From Thermoleophilia bacterium (GTDB lineage Bacteria; Actinomycetota; Thermoleophilia; Gaiellales; Gaiellaceae), in contig JAHDVS010000002.1 of the NCBI GenBank assembly GCA_023382435.1, positions 87,966 to 151,965 on the forward strand: a stretch of DNA of 64,000 bases, given 5' to 3'. Below are positions 50,875-58,075 of the stretch, piece after piece. Made by a program: the position numbers and the translations under genes. A model generated the notes under the pieces. That model did no database searches and had not been told where the DNA came from. It saw nothing but the letters and a program-made list of their open reading frames with translations. Numbering within the stretch: position 1 is the first letter of the stretch; every line of letters begins with the position of its first letter.

Positions 50875-51278
50875 TCGACGACTGGCTCGAGCGACTCGAG
50901 CGGAGGCTCGCCGAGGGGGACGAGGAGGAGCTTGCGACCGCCGTGGTCGCTCTGGCCTTCTACGCCGGGCAGGAGATCGACGTGGCCGTCGCCGATCGCC
51001 GCGCGTCGGCCCGCCGGGCACTGCTCTTGCTCGCGGCCGGCGGCGACCCCGCCCGCGGCCTCGATCTGGGCGGCCGCGCGGTCGGCGCCCTGGCCGCAGA
51101 CCTCGACTCGTCCGAACGCCGCTCGGAGCTGCTGACGGGCCTCGGCCGCCTCACGCGCCGCTGCTCGGGGCTTCCCCACGTCACCGAGGTCGTCCGGGCG
51201 CTGGTCGGGGACGCCGACCTCGTCTGGCGCGCGTACGCGGCGGGGCTGCTCGCGGAGGCGCTCGACACGGAGGAGTAG
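50871..51278 (+). CDS. Hypothetical helical protein coupled to the regulator
   Basis: A 135-residue, largely helical acidic protein (MIDDWLERLERRLAEGDEEE at the start). It has no signal peptide, membrane helix or motif I recognise. The ATG overlaps the regulator stop (ATGA), so it is probably co-expressed with the FadR-type protein. A role as partner or modulator is only suggested by coupling. Confidence 0.65.
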   Translation: MIDDWLERLERRLAEGDEEELATAVVALAFYAGQEIDVAVADRRASARRALLLLAAGGDPARGLDLGGRAVGALAADLDSSERRSELLTGLGRLTRRCSGLPHVTEVVRALVGDADLVWRAYAAGLLAEALDTEE

Positions 51279-51284
51279 GCGCGG

Positions 51285-51575
51285 TCAGCCGACGGTCGCC
51301 CAGAAATCCTCGAGCGGTTGTACTCCTCCGGCAGCTCCTGGAACGGCTGGCGCTCCGCGCCGGGGATCACGACGAGCTGGGCTCCCGCGATCAGACCCGC
51401 GAGCTCTCGGGAGAACTCGCCGCCGCCCCGGCGAGCGAGCCGTCCATGGTGCCGTCGTTCCAGATCCGCGGCGAGAAGCACCGCAGGTTGACGGCAACCA
51501 GGAAGTCGCGCACGGAGTCGGCCCGACCCACAGGTCGACGCCGTTCGCCTCGACGATCAGTGACGTTCCCGCGCC
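51285..51575 (-). pseudogene. Alpha/beta hydrolase remnant, frameshifted and internally deleted
   Basis: Pieces of a hydrolase are readable on the minus strand. An N-terminal fragment SLIVEANGVDL lies near 51545-51575. The C-terminal domain follows at 51310-51440 (ELAGLIAGAQLVVIPGAERQ, then PEEYN). The last strand LEDFWATVG and stop are in another frame (51285-51312). The catalytic centre is missing. Together they cover under 100 residues of a fold that needs about 260, so the gene is dead. This explains the 300-base gap between neighbouring genes. Confidence 0.65.
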
Positions 51576-51579
51576 CGCG

Positions 51580-52002
51580 TTACCGGACGATGAGCACGTC
51601 GCACTCGGCGTGGTGAACCACGTTCGTGGACACGGAGCCGAGCAGCAGCCGGCCCGCGAAGCCCTGGCCGCGCGAGCCGACGACGATCAGGTCGGCGCCG
51701 ACGTCCGAGGCCTGCTGAACGAGGATGTCGGCGGGGTTGCCCCGGCCCTCGACCAGGTGCACGTTCGTGACGCCCTTGCCGGCCAGCAGCGTGCGGGCCT
51801 CCTCGAGATTCGACGCGCGCGCCTCCGCCTCGGCGGGTTCGATCGCGGCCACGCCGCCGGCCGGGTCGCGCATCAGAAACGACGAGATCCTCGCGGCGGC
51901 GACGACGTACAGCTCAGCACCTTCCGACGCTACTACCGCCGCGCGCTCGAGAGCGCGGCGCCCGTGGTCGGAGCCATCGAACCCAACGACGATCTTGCGC
52001 AT
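51580..52002 (-). CDS. Universal stress protein (UspA family)
   Basis: A 140-residue single-domain Usp. The N-terminal strand is KIVVGFDGSDHGRRAL, and the C-terminal ATP-binding motif G-x2-G-x9-G-S is seen in GSRGQGFAGRLLLGSVS. It likely binds ATP and acts in stress or dormancy. I start at the ATG at 52002, six bases behind GGAG; another ATG lies six bases earlier. It is monocistronic. Confidence 0.9.
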   Translation of the reverse strand: MRKIVVGFDGSDHGRRALERAAVVASEGAELYVVAAARISSFLMRDPAGGVAAIEPAEAEARASNLEEARTLLAGKGVTNVHLVEGRGNPADILVQQASDVGADLIVVGSRGQGFAGRLLLGSVSTNVVHHAECDVLIVR

Positions 52003-52157
52003 CCTCATCTCCTTTCCGGGAGAGGTCTGAGCACGTTCCTGTCCTTCCGAAAGCCTCACCGGCCCGTTCGCCGCCGGCATCGGGGAGTCGAGCACTCTCG
52101 CTTCGGAAAACTACGGAACCGCGCGCCCGCGGTCAAGGAGCGGGGCAAAGCCGGATC

Positions 52158-53045
52158 CTACACGTCGAGCCCGAGAAGGCACGCGCAGATCGCCGCGGAG
52201 CACTCGGCGACGGCAAGGGAGCCTTCGGCGTCCACGGTCTCACGGAGGTCGCTCGAGCCGTCGGCGAAGATCGCGAGTGCCACGGTGCCCCGCTCGGATC
52301 GCACGAGGCCGGCGTCGGCGCGGATGCCGTCGAGCTCTCCGGTCTTGTTCCCGACCCAGAGCGGCCAGTCACGGCCGTGGTACTGCGCGTACGTGTTCCA
52401 GCCGAGCCAGCGGGGCATCTGATCGAGGTAGTGCTGGCGGCCGAGCACGCCGAGCAGGTGCGCGCACAGGTCGGGCGTCAAGAGCTCGCCGCGGGCGAGC
52501 GCGGCGAGGAGGCGCGACTGCTCCCGCGGCGTCGAGACGCCGATGCCCCCCTCGAGACCCGGGCCGATCCGGGAGAAGTCGACCGGGCCGAGCAGTCGCG
52601 TGCGCCCGAGCCCGACCCGGTCGAGATAGGCGTTGACGCGCTCGTGGCCGCCGCAGCGGTCGAGGACGACGTTGGTCGCGACGTTGTCGGAGAGCACGAT
52701 CGCCAGCTCGACCGCGTCGCGCAGCGAGATGCGCTCGAGCTCGAGCTGCTTGAGGATCCCGCCGCCGACGACGCGCGCCTCCGGCGGCGGCAGCGTGGCC
52801 GTCTCCGCGAGCGACGCCTCGCCGGACGCGACGAGATCGAGCAGGCAGCACACGAGCGCGACCTTGATCACGGACGCGGTCGGGAAGAGCTCGTCGGCGC
52901 GCAGCGAGAGCTCCTCGCCGCTCTCGAGGTGCAGCGCGTGGTAGCCGAGCCGCCCGGAGAAAGCCCGCTCGAGCGCCTCGACGCGCTCGGCGAGCGGGAG
53001 CTCCGGCCGGGGGCCGAGCGGGATGTGGTCGCGGGCGCTCGTCAC
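52158..53045 (-). CDS. Class A beta-lactamase-like serine hydrolase
   Basis: A 295-residue penicillin-binding-fold hydrolase. The three motifs are present: Ser58-x-x-Lys61 (SVIK), SDN at 119-121 and KTG at 234-236. I cannot find the Glu166-x-x-Leu-Asn element needed for efficient deacylation. There is no signal peptide. It may be a cytoplasmic or non-lactamase serine hydrolase rather than a resistance enzyme. The GTG at 53045 overlaps the upstream SDR stop by four bases, an unexpected partner for a catabolic SDR operon. Confidence 0.8.
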   Translation of the reverse strand: MTSARDHIPLGPRPELPLAERVEALERAFSGRLGYHALHLESGEELSLRADELFPTASVIKVALVCCLLDLVASGEASLAETATLPPPEARVVGGGILKQLELERISLRDAVELAIVLSDNVATNVVLDRCGGHERVNAYLDRVGLGRTRLLGPVDFSRIGPGLEGGIGVSTPREQSRLLAALARGELLTPDLCAHLLGVLGRQHYLDQMPRWLGWNTYAQYHGRDWPLWVGNKTGELDGIRADAGLVRSERGTVALAIFADGSSDLRETVDAEGSLAVAECSAAICACLLGLDV

Positions 53046-53827
53046 CGGGTTGCGGTCAGGCCGCCGTCGACGGGAAGCGCGACCCCCGTCACCCAGGCGG
53101 CGTCGTCGGAGGCGAGCCAGAAGCAGGCGCCGGCGACGTCCTCGGGCTCGCCGAGGCGCGGCAGCGGCGTCGTCGCCCGCACCCGCTCGAGCCGGTCGGC
53201 GTCGTCCCAGATCAGGCGGGTCATGGCCGTGCGCACGTAGCCGGGGCAGACCGCGTTGACGGTGATCCCATGCCGGCCGACCTGGCCGGCGAGCGTGCGC
53301 ACGAGCTGAACGACCGCCCCCTTGGACGTGTTGTAGTCGACGCCGGTGGGGGTGCCGACAAGGCCGGCCGCGGAGGCGATCGCGATCACGCGTCCGCCGC
53401 GGCCGAGCTCGACCATCCTGCGCACCGACTCCCGGCACGTCCACCAGACGCCGTGCTGGTTGACGCGGACGACCAGCTCGTACTGGTCCCAGGGCTCGTC
53501 GACGAGGTCGTGGGAGCGCGGCGAGGCGCCCGCGTTCGCCACGGCGATGTCGAGCCCGCCGCCGAGCTCGACCGCAGCCTCGACCGCCGCTTGCACCTGG
53601 TCGCCGTCGGTGACGTCGCAGAGCCGGAAGGCGGCCCGGCCACCTTCGCGGAGGATCAGCTCGTGAGTGGGCGGCCCCTCGTCGTAGCCCCCGGCCAGCG
53701 GAGCCACCTGCAGGTCCGCGCAGAGAACGGCCGCTCCCTCCCGGGCGAGGCGCAGCGCGATCGCGCGGCCGTTGCCGCTGGCTGCCCCGGTGACGAGCGC
53801 GACCCGGCCCGCAAGGCGCCCGCTCAC
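53042..53827 (-). CDS. SDR family oxidoreductase (mycofactocin-type-like insertion)
   Basis: A 261-residue short-chain dehydrogenase with TGAASGNGRAIA, NAGA, serine in AIASA and YNTSK. The stretch after the first strand (DLQVAPLAGGYDEGPPTHEL) is longer than in classical SDRs. It recalls the inserted loop of actinobacterial SDRs thought to use mycofactocin or a tightly bound NAD. The GTG at 53827 overlaps the previous stop (GTGA); a GTG six bases earlier is in frame. The second glycine of GxG reads Asn-Gly. Substrate unknown. Confidence 0.83.
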   Translation of the reverse strand: MSGRLAGRVALVTGAASGNGRAIALRLAREGAAVLCADLQVAPLAGGYDEGPPTHELILREGGRAAFRLCDVTDGDQVQAAVEAAVELGGGLDIAVANAGASPRSHDLVDEPWDQYELVVRVNQHGVWWTCRESVRRMVELGRGGRVIAIASAAGLVGTPTGVDYNTSKGAVVQLVRTLAGQVGRHGITVNAVCPGYVRTAMTRLIWDDADRLERVRATTPLPRLGEPEDVAGACFWLASDDAAWVTGVALPVDGGLTATR

Positions 53828-54594
53828 GTGCACTCCCCTCCCTCGATGTGGATCGTGGCCCCCGAGACGTAGGACGCGAGTCCGGAGGCGAGGTACACGA
53901 AGGCGTCGGCGACCTCGGCCGGCTCGCCGGGGCGCCCGAGCGGAACGCCAGCGACGAGGCGGCGGCGCACGTCCTCGGCGTCGCGTCCGGCACGCTCGGC
54001 GATGCCCGCCATGTGCGCCCGGTGCATCGCCGTCTCGATCAGTCCGGGCGCGACCGCGTTGACGCGAACGCCGTACGGGCCGAGCTCCTTGGCCAGCGTC
54101 TCCACGAGCGCGATCACCCCGAACTTCGAGGCGCAGTAGGCACCGAGGCCCGGATAGCCGTGCAGCCCGGCCTGCGACGCGGTCGCGAGCAGCACGCCCG
54201 CGCCCCGGTCGCGGAACCGGCTTCCCGCGGCCCGGAAGCAGTTGAGGACGCCGAGCAGGTTCACATCGAGCGTCTCGCGGACCTCGGCGAGCGGCTGGTC
54301 GAGCAGGGGCCCCTGGCGAAGGATCCCCGCGTTCGCGACGAGCACGTCGAGGCCGCCGAGCAGCCGCTCGGCCTCGGCGACCCCGGCCTCGACCGCGTGC
54401 TCGTCGGCGACATCGAACGGCACCGCCACCGCCCCCAGCTCCGCCGCCGCGGCCTCGACGTCGGCCGCGAGCGCATCGCAGAGCACGACGTTCGCACCCT
54501 CCTCGAGGAAGCGCCGGGCGGTTGCGAGACCAATCCCGCGTGCCGCCCCCGTGACGAGGGCGTGCCGTCCGGCCAGCAGACCGGCCGCGGTCAC
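53824..54594 (-). CDS. SDR family oxidoreductase
   Basis: A 256-residue classical SDR with TGAARGIG, NAGI, serine in ATASQ and the catalytic pair in YCASK, then PGLIETAM. Its GTG at 54594 overlaps the stop of the truncated SDR gene upstream, and its own stop overlaps the next SDR start, both by GTGA. The long open frame to 55005 is not coding upstream of 54594. Confidence 0.88.
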   Translation of the reverse strand: MTAAGLLAGRHALVTGAARGIGLATARRFLEEGANVVLCDALAADVEAAAAELGAVAVPFDVADEHAVEAGVAEAERLLGGLDVLVANAGILRQGPLLDQPLAEVRETLDVNLLGVLNCFRAAGSRFRDRGAGVLLATASQAGLHGYPGLGAYCASKFGVIALVETLAKELGPYGVRVNAVAPGLIETAMHRAHMAGIAERAGRDAEDVRRRLVAGVPLGRPGEPAEVADAFVYLASGLASYVSGATIHIEGGECT

Positions 54595-54986
54595 GCCCAC
54601 CGGGTGTCGGCCCGCATGGCGGCGCCGGCGGCGCCGTCGATGCGAAGCGTGGCGCCGGTCATGTGGGAGGACTCGTCGGAAGCCAGCCAGTCGGTCGTCT
54701 CGGACAGCGGCGCCTCGTGGAGCACGCCGGCGTTGAGGACGAGCGCGTCGAGGCCACCGAGGACGGCGACCGCCTCCCGCACCGACCCGCCGACCGCGTC
54801 CGGATCGCGCAAGTCGGCGCGAACGAACGAGGAGCCGGTGCGGCGGGCGACTTCCTCGCCGCGCTGGGCGTCCCGGCCGGTAAAGGCGACAGCGGCGGCG
54901 CCGACGCGGAGCCGCGCGACGATGGCGGCCCCGATGCCGGAAGTACCTCCCGTGACGAGGGCGCGGATGCCGTCGAGATCCCCCAT
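54591..54986 (-). pseudogene. SDR gene with large in-frame internal deletion
   Basis: A 131-residue frame that begins as a normal SDR (TGGTSGIG, then LNAGVLHEAPLSETTDW) and then jumps directly to the C-terminal end of the fold (LASDESSHMTGATLRIDG). About 110-120 residues are missing, including the catalytic Ser and Tyr-x-x-x-Lys. The frame is intact and still overlaps the next gene, so translation may continue to feed the downstream SDR. It cannot be an active dehydrogenase. Confidence 0.75.
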
Positions 54987-55022
54987 GCGCCGCGATTATC
55001 CACAATCCGTCAGGGCGACCCC

Positions 55023-55051
55023 TTGCAAAGGCCCGTTTCCGAGTTTACGCT
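55023..55051 (+). promoter_or_regulatory. Probable promoter of the APC permease gene
   Basis: TTGCAA (55023-55028) and TACGCT (55046-55051) are exactly 17 bases apart and face the ATG at 55136. They predict a 5' leader of about 78 bases with GGAAGGGGGG before the ATG. Confidence 0.5.
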
Positions 55052-55135
55052 GCAGACCTCACGTCGTCCGAAAGACGCGGAACCGCTGCGCGATGGTCAG
55101 TAGGGCCACGCCGGAGGCCGCGGAAGGGGGGTCGT

Positions 55136-56767
55136 ATGGAAGCGAGTGGCACCAGCCCAACAGGCGTCCAGAAGATCGTGGCATCCCATGAGCTGGCGCG
55201 GAACGCACTCGGGCTTCCGCAGATCCTGTTCTGCATCGTCACGGGCTCTGCTCCGATCGCAGCAATGATGTTCAACGGCCCGCTCTCCATCCGCGGGATC
55301 GGGATCAGCGCCCCGGCGGCCTTCTGGCTCGCCATGCTCGGCTTCGCCTTCTTCTCGGTCGGCTACGTCGAGATGGCACGGCGGGTCACGACGGCCGGCG
55401 GCATCTACTCCTACATGTCCTACGGCTTCGGACGGGTCGTCGGCCTCGGCTCCGCAGTGGCGATCGCTGCAGCGTACATGCTCTTTGCGGTCGGCGTGAA
55501 CGGCATCACGGCGTACTTCGCCCAGGTGAACATCGAACACATGAGCGGCGGCTTCGACATGGATTGGCGCATCTACGCCTTCCTCTTCCTCCTCCTCACG
55601 CTCGCCGTCACCTACTTCCACATCGAGTTCGTGGCGAAGCTCCTCGGCTTCGCCCTCGTTGGCGAGCTGCTCGTCCTCCTCATCTTCGCGTTCGCCGTGG
55701 TCGTGAGGGGCGGCCCGGACGGCATCATGTGGGAGGCCCTCAACCCGGCCGGCCTCTTCAGCGGCGGCGAAGGCGTGGCCGGTGCGGATGAGGTCTTCAA
55801 GAGCGTCGGCGGCGCCGCGGCCGGCATCGGCTTCTTCGCCGCGATGTGGTCGTGGGTCGGCTTCGAGATGGCGCCGAACTACGCGGAGGAGGCCCGCAAC
55901 CCGAAGAAGATGATGGCGTACGCCATCTACATCTCCGCGATCGGCCTCGGCATCCTCTACACGTTCGTCTCCTGGATGCTCATCACCTCCTACGGTGGCG
56001 ACAGGTCGCTGTGGGCGGTGGCCGCGCAGTACGGGATCGACCCCGAGAACGGGCCCGTGAACGCGGGCTACCCGAATGGCGACTTCTCGAGCATCTTCTA
56101 CCCGGTGGTCCAGGACTTCGCCGGCGTCGGGGTGACGAACATCTTCCGGGTGCTGATCATCACCAGCGGCTTTGCCGTCACGCTCGCTTTCTGGAACACG
56201 GCCAACCGCTACCTGTTCGCCATGGGCCGCGAGAGCATCCTGCCGCGGATCCTGGGACGAACGCACGCGACGCACAAGAGCCCCTTCATGGCGACGATCG
56301 TCGTCTTCCTCTTCACGATCATGGTCACGGCCCTGTTCGCGACGGGCGCGGCCGGCACCGGCTTCCAGCAGACGCTCGGCATCGAGCGGAGCGATCCCCT
56401 CGTCTCCCTCGTCGAGATCGCCACCTGGATGCCTTTCCAGGGGAACATGCTCCTCTTCCCGCTCATGTCCCTCGTCAACATCGCGGTCATCATCCACTTC
56501 CTGCGACCCGAGAACAGGGAGGGCTTCCACTGGTTCAAGACCTTCGTGGCACCGATCATCGGCGCCGGTGCGATTGCCTTCGCCGTCTACCTCATGTACA
56601 AGAACCGCGCCTTCCTTACCACGGGCGAGTACAAGGGCTGGACCAAGGCCGTCCCCTACTACTCGCTCGGCATCTTCCTCGGCGGCTGCCTGCTCGCCAT
56701 CCTCTATCGCTGGCGCTCGAAGGAACGGTACGAGGCGGTCGGGAAGTTCGTCCACGAGGACGCCTAG
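55136..56767 (+). CDS. APC-superfamily amino acid/amine permease
   Basis: A 543-residue integral membrane protein with about twelve to thirteen hydrophobic helices. The first helix holds the unwound GSAPIAAMMFNGP segment typical of amino acid-polyamine-organocation carriers, and the segment SWVGFEMAPNYAEEARNP is a family hallmark of the fifth-sixth helix region. It imports an amino acid, amine or similar compound by proton or sodium symport; the substrate is not visible. It has its own promoter and is followed by a strong stem-loop. Confidence 0.9.
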   Translation: MEASGTSPTGVQKIVASHELARNALGLPQILFCIVTGSAPIAAMMFNGPLSIRGIGISAPAAFWLAMLGFAFFSVGYVEMARRVTTAGGIYSYMSYGFGRVVGLGSAVAIAAAYMLFAVGVNGITAYFAQVNIEHMSGGFDMDWRIYAFLFLLLTLAVTYFHIEFVAKLLGFALVGELLVLLIFAFAVVVRGGPDGIMWEALNPAGLFSGGEGVAGADEVFKSVGGAAAGIGFFAAMWSWVGFEMAPNYAEEARNPKKMMAYAIYISAIGLGILYTFVSWMLITSYGGDRSLWAVAAQYGIDPENGPVNAGYPNGDFSSIFYPVVQDFAGVGVTNIFRVLIITSGFAVTLAFWNTANRYLFAMGRESILPRILGRTHATHKSPFMATIVVFLFTIMVTALFATGAAGTGFQQTLGIERSDPLVSLVEIATWMPFQGNMLLFPLMSLVNIAVIIHFLRPENREGFHWFKTFVAPIIGAGAIAFAVYLMYKNRAFLTTGEYKGWTKAVPYYSLGIFLGGCLLAILYRWRSKERYEAVGKFVHEDA

Positions 56768-56771
56768 GAGC

Positions 56772-56867
56772 GTGTCGCCAGTGTTGGCGGAGTGGATCCC
56801 TGAGGACGAGATCGCCCACTTAGTGGGCGATCTCGTCGAGGGCGTGCTCGATCTGCCGGCGGTCTAG
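56772..56867 (+). pseudogene. Short transposase N-terminal remnant (IS1182-like)
   Basis: The 31 codons from the GTG at 56772 read VLAEWIPEDEIAHLVGDLVE, then a Leu-Asp-Leu and a TAG. This resembles the N-terminus of IS1182-type transposases, which begin with a Trp-Leu-Pro-Glu-Asp-His-Leu pattern. No catalytic part and no terminal repeats are present. I read it as the scar of a lost insertion sequence; chance similarity over so short a stretch is possible. Confidence 0.4.
56805..56837. repeat. Perfect 15-bp hairpin with 3-base loop
   Basis: GACGAGATCGCCCAC (56805-56819) and GTGGGCGATCTCGTC (56823-56837) are exact reverse complements around TTA. It lies 40 bases after the permease stop and inside the transposase-like remnant. 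It could terminate transcription, although no T-run follows. Confidence 0.6.
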
Positions 56868-56886
56868 CTGTAAGAGCTAGCCGCCG
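56857..56886 (+). terminator. Second stem-loop downstream of the permease
   Basis: CGGCGG-t-CTAGCT and AGCTAG-CCGCCG form a 12-bp stem with one bulged base and a GTAAG loop. Together with the hairpin just upstream it forms a tandem pair, plausible as the permease terminator. There is no T-run. Confidence 0.45.
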
Positions 56887-56975
56887 ATGAGGAGCAGGAG
56901 CTCCGGCGCGTCGAGCGCGCCCCCGTCCCGGAGGGTCCGGCCGCACAAGGGGGTGAATGCCGGCTCTGGGACGGG

Positions 56976-57605
56976 TCAGCTCTTCTCGGTGCGATCCTCG
57001 TACCTCACCGAGCAGTGGCCGGCCACGGTGTCGTGCTCGGCGTCGCTTCGCGTGCCGCTCACCCTCCAGGTGCCGACCGGGTTCGTCTCGACCCTGACCG
57101 TCGGGAGCGGGCGATCCTCCCGGAGGATCAGCGGGCAGGACGTCTCCGCGCGCCCGACTGCGCGCCGACGTCGAGCGGCGATTCGCCAGCGGAAGGAGAC
57201 GTAGGCCCCTTCGAAAGCGCGTGGGAGCTCCGCAGGAAGGTCGAAGGCAAAGGGAAGCCAGTTGTCGCCCGACACCTCACCGAGGTCAGCTCGGGCTTCC
57301 CACAGCTGCTCGTCGAGCCAGATCCGAATGCCGATTCCGTGCATCAGCAGGTTCGACCCCACCGTTCCGGCGGACACGCCTGTCTGCCGTTTCGGCGGCG
57401 GGGCGCAGTCGAGCCAGGCGGCGGAGCAGGTGACCGAGACGAAGTAGCGGCCCCTTTGGTGGGCCTTGCGCGACTCGACGCGCCCCTGTATTCGCCCGCC
57501 GCCCCACGGCTCCGCCACGTCGAGGACGAGCTGGAAGCCCGCCGCGAAGCGAGCTGGCTCGATCGAACGCCCCCACAGGGGCTTGTCGATGTCAGTCACA
57601 AGCAT
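56976..57605 (-). CDS. Arrestin-like beta-sandwich protein, function unknown
   Basis: A 209-residue protein that looks like an arrestin/Spo0M-type beta sandwich. A first sheet ends with GRIQGRVESRKAHQRGRYFV; a second part has LPFAFDLPAELPRAFEGAYV followed by FRWRIAAR, the pattern of arrestin domains in which a proline-rich strand precedes the second sandwich. No signal peptide is seen. The ATG at 57605 (MLVTDIDKPLWG) is chosen because the open frame upstream runs into the repeat region. Such proteins act in stress or sorting; the role here is unknown. Confidence 0.6.
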   Translation of the reverse strand: MLVTDIDKPLWGRSIEPARFAAGFQLVLDVAEPWGGGRIQGRVESRKAHQRGRYFVSVTCSAAWLDCAPPPKRQTGVSAGTVGSNLLMHGIGIRIWLDEQLWEARADLGEVSGDNWLPFAFDLPAELPRAFEGAYVSFRWRIAARRRRAVGRAETSCPLILREDRPLPTVRVETNPVGTWRVSGTRSDAEHDTVAGHCSVRYEDRTEKS

Positions 57606-57634
57606 GGTCGAAGCGAGCCGGCCCGCACGCGGTT

Positions 57635-57870
57635 CATCCGATGGAGCCGTGCCCCTCGAGGAGGAGAGACCCGACGTCCCGAGTGGAGCATAGGCGCCCA
57701 GGGGCGATCTGGCGGAAGAGGATATGCACGTCGCTGTCGAATAGCACAGGCATCTGATGGAGCCGTGCCCCTCTCGAGGGGGAAAAGAGACGCGGCCTCC
57801 CGAGCGGAGCATAGGCGCCCAGGCGCGAGCTGGCGGAAGAGGGTATGCACGTCACTGTCGAGTGGCACAA
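57635..57870. repeat. Two-copy tandem direct repeat of about 116-120 bp
   Basis: Copy 1 (about 57635-57750) and copy 2 (about 57751-57870) both run from GATGGAGCCGTGCCCCTC through GAGCATAGGCGCCCAGG and TGGCGGAAGAGG to ATGCACGTC, then CTGTCGA. They are about four-fifths identical by eye. Each has a CTCGAG-centred palindrome flanked by C and G runs that keeps its symmetry although its bases differ. Confidence 0.75.
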
Positions 57871-58060
57871 CCTGACCCCGGCCCAAGACCTGCCCCACAC
57901 CGGCCGGCTAGTGACGGTCGGAGGAAGAGCGGGACGGCGCCGGTGGACCCTGCCTCGTGAGCTACGGGGAGCGCCGGCCGGAGGGCGTGCCGCTGCCCGG
58001 CGAGACGCGGGAGCAGGAGCTGGCACGTCGGGGAGCCCGCTGAAGGCGGGGGCAACTCCG

Positions 58061-58066
58061 TATGAT
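58061..58066 (+). promoter_or_regulatory. -10 box close to the start of the secreted protein gene
   Basis: TATGAT is followed by nine bases and the GTG at 58076, predicting a leaderless or nearly leaderless transcript. Confidence 0.45.
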
Positions 58067-58075
58067 CGGGGGCTC

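Larger units (their letters stand above)
57606..58075. other. Non-coding 470-bp region between divergent genes
   Basis: This stretch separates the arrestin-like gene from the secreted protein gene. It holds the tandem repeat pair at 57635-57870 and the TATGAT box at 58061. Frames crossing it are low-complexity or shadows; I support no gene here. Confidence 0.55.

Noticed and set aside
52158..53045. Antibiotic-resistance beta-lactamase
   Set aside because: The Glu166 element and a signal peptide are missing, and the gene is embedded in a dehydrogenase operon.
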